Shown: piece by piece, positions 63,049 through 64,000 of the stretch | Layout of the letters: every line of letters starts with the position of its first letter | Position numbering within the stretch: position 1 is the first letter of the stretch | Assembly: GCA_963726775.1 (NCBI GenBank) | Contig: CAVSDL010000001.1 | Span: 992,001-1,056,000, forward strand | DNA from: CAIWHR01 sp963726775 | GTDB lineage: Bacteria > Pseudomonadota > Gammaproteobacteria > Burkholderiales > Casimicrobiaceae | Length of the DNA: 64,000 bases | Direction: 5' to 3' | Notes under the pieces: model-generated | Databases searched by the model: none | What the model was told of the DNA's origin: nothing | What the model saw: the letters and a program-made list of their open reading frames with translations, nothing else | Made by a program: the position numbers and the translations under genes

Positions 63049-64000
63049 ATGATTACCGGCACCGTCGCTGATCTCGCGCAGGCGCTCCGCGCGAAACGCG
63101 TGTCCAGCGCCGAGCTGACGCGGGGCCTGCTCGACCGGATCGGGAAGCTCGGCCCGGCATTGAACGCATTCATCACGGTCGATGCGGAAGGCGCGCTCGC
63201 CGCCGCGAGCGCCGCCGACCGCCGGATTGCACAGGGCGTCGCGGGACCGGTGACGGGCATCCCGATCGCGCACAAGGACGTGCTGATGACCGCGGGCCTC
63301 AGAACGACCTGCGGCTCGCGCATGCTCTCGAATTTCATCGCGCCGTATGATGCCTTCGTCGTCGGAGGCCTCAAACGCGCCGGAGCCGTGCTCGTCGGCA
63401 AGACGAACATGGACGAATTCGCAATGGGCTCGTCGAACGAGACGTCGTGCTTCGGGCCGGTGAGGAACCCGTGGAACCTCGATTGCGTGCCGGGAGGCAG
63501 TTCCGGCGGGTCCGCGGCAGCGGTCGCGGCGCGGCTCGTCCCCGTTGCCACAGGCACGGACACCGGCGGTTCGATCCGCCAGCCCGCCGCGCTCACCGGC
63601 ATCTGCGGCCTGAAACCGACCTACGGCGTCTGCTCGCGCTACGGACTGATTGCGTTCGCGTCGAGCCTCGATACGCCCGGCATGTTCGCGCGGTCGGCGC
63701 AAGACTGCGGGCTGATTCTCAACGCGATGGCGGGTCACGACGCACGCGACTCGACCTCCCTCGAACGCGCTCCCGAGGATTACACGCGCGATCTCGCCAA
63801 ACCGCTCAGGGGGCTGCGCATCGGGCTGCCGCGCCAGTATTTCGACGCCGGCACCGACCCCGAAGTCGCGGCCGCGACGGATGCTGCCATCGCCGAATTC
63901 GGAAGGCTGGGCGCGGCAGCCATCGAAATCGACCTTCCGAACGTCAACCTGTCCGTGCCGGTGTACTACGTGATCGCGCCGGCGGAGGCATCATCGAACC
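63049..64000 (+). CDS. gatA: aspartyl/glutamyl-tRNA amidotransferase subunit A (5' part)
   Basis: 317 codons to the window edge. Amidase-signature triad: Lys76 (IAHKD), cis-Ser151 (GGSSGGSAAA) and Ser175 (DTGGSIRQPA). Produces ammonia from glutamine for transamidation on GatB. ATG is 79 bases after gatC. The gene continues beyond base 64000, where gatB is expected next. Confidence 0.97.
   Translation, partial: MITGTVADLAQALRAKRVSSAELTRGLLDRIGKLGPALNAFITVDAEGALAAASAADRRIAQGVAGPVTGIPIAHKDVLMTAGLRTTCGSRMLSNFIAPYDAFVVGGLKRAGAVLVGKTNMDEFAMGSSNETSCFGPVRNPWNLDCVPGGSSGGSAAAVAARLVPVATGTDTGGSIRQPAALTGICGLKPTYGVCSRYGLIAFASSLDTPGMFARSAQDCGLILNAMAGHDARDSTSLERAPEDYTRDLAKPLRGLRIGLPRQYFDAGTDPEVAAATDAAIAEFGRLGAAAIEIDLPNVNLSVPVYYVIAPAEASSN

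Noticed and set aside
61118..63602. Long frames opposite mreB and gatA
   Set aside because: Shadows of core genes whose motifs are in the annotated frames.

Overview
The window is high-GC DNA, most likely from a betaproteobacterium. The clearest clue is the right end, where gatC-gatA are divergent from mreB-mreC-mreD-mrdA-rodA, an arrangement common in Burkholderiales and relatives. No rRNA, tRNA or CRISPR array was seen.

Bases 1 to about 35.6 kb are the interior and distal part of a very large chromosomal integron cassette array. Nearly every gene is short, lies on the + strand, and is followed by an attC site: a GCCTAAC-like R'' box, an imperfect hairpin (CGCTCAACCGGACGTCCCGC ... GCCGCCGGTTAGCTTGATTC) and a GTTAGGC-like R' box. 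About 38 attC sites look complete (53 to 93 bp, most 83-84 bp), about seven are truncated, and about nine are strongly decayed. Their orientation puts the integrase and attI to the left of base 1; no integrase is visible. Cassette cargo includes four apparently intact toxin-antitoxin pairs (RelE/ParE-like, HicAB, HigBA-like, BrnTA) and a cluster of broken ones. There are also GNAT acetyltransferases, GFA-type zinc proteins, a DHFR-fold reductase, a VOC protein, a PaaI thioesterase, a T4 endonuclease V-like glycosylase, a UBP zinc finger, a rhodanese, a MAPEG protein, a LysE exporter, and many lipoproteins, small membrane proteins and unknowns. Two ORF-ambiguous cassette families are repeated. 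Insertion sequences have entered attC sites or cassette genes: an IS5/IS481 mosaic (3.3-4.5 kb), IS3 (12.1-13.4 kb and a remnant at 17.1-17.5 kb), and an IS481-like element (27.9-29.2 kb) with a 5-bp duplication of the attC R' core.

From about 31 to 41 kb the attC sites become progressively unrecognisable. The gene style continues to 56.6 kb: one strand only, short unrelated genes, GFA, GNAT and DUF proteins, large gaps, fragments. I read this as an ageing, fossilised end of the array, possibly mixed with ordinary accessory genes. Recognisable functions here include an alpha/beta hydrolase, OsmC, a mandelate racemase-type enolase, a GlcG-like protein, a formate/nitrite transporter homologue, a methyltransferase-like lipoprotein, an ICL/PEP-mutase homologue, an NmrA protein, an HNH nuclease and a KAS III-like enzyme.

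From 56.7 kb to the end are core genes: the elongasome operon (mreBCD, mrdA, rodA) on the minus strand, and gatC plus the 5' part of gatA on the plus strand.
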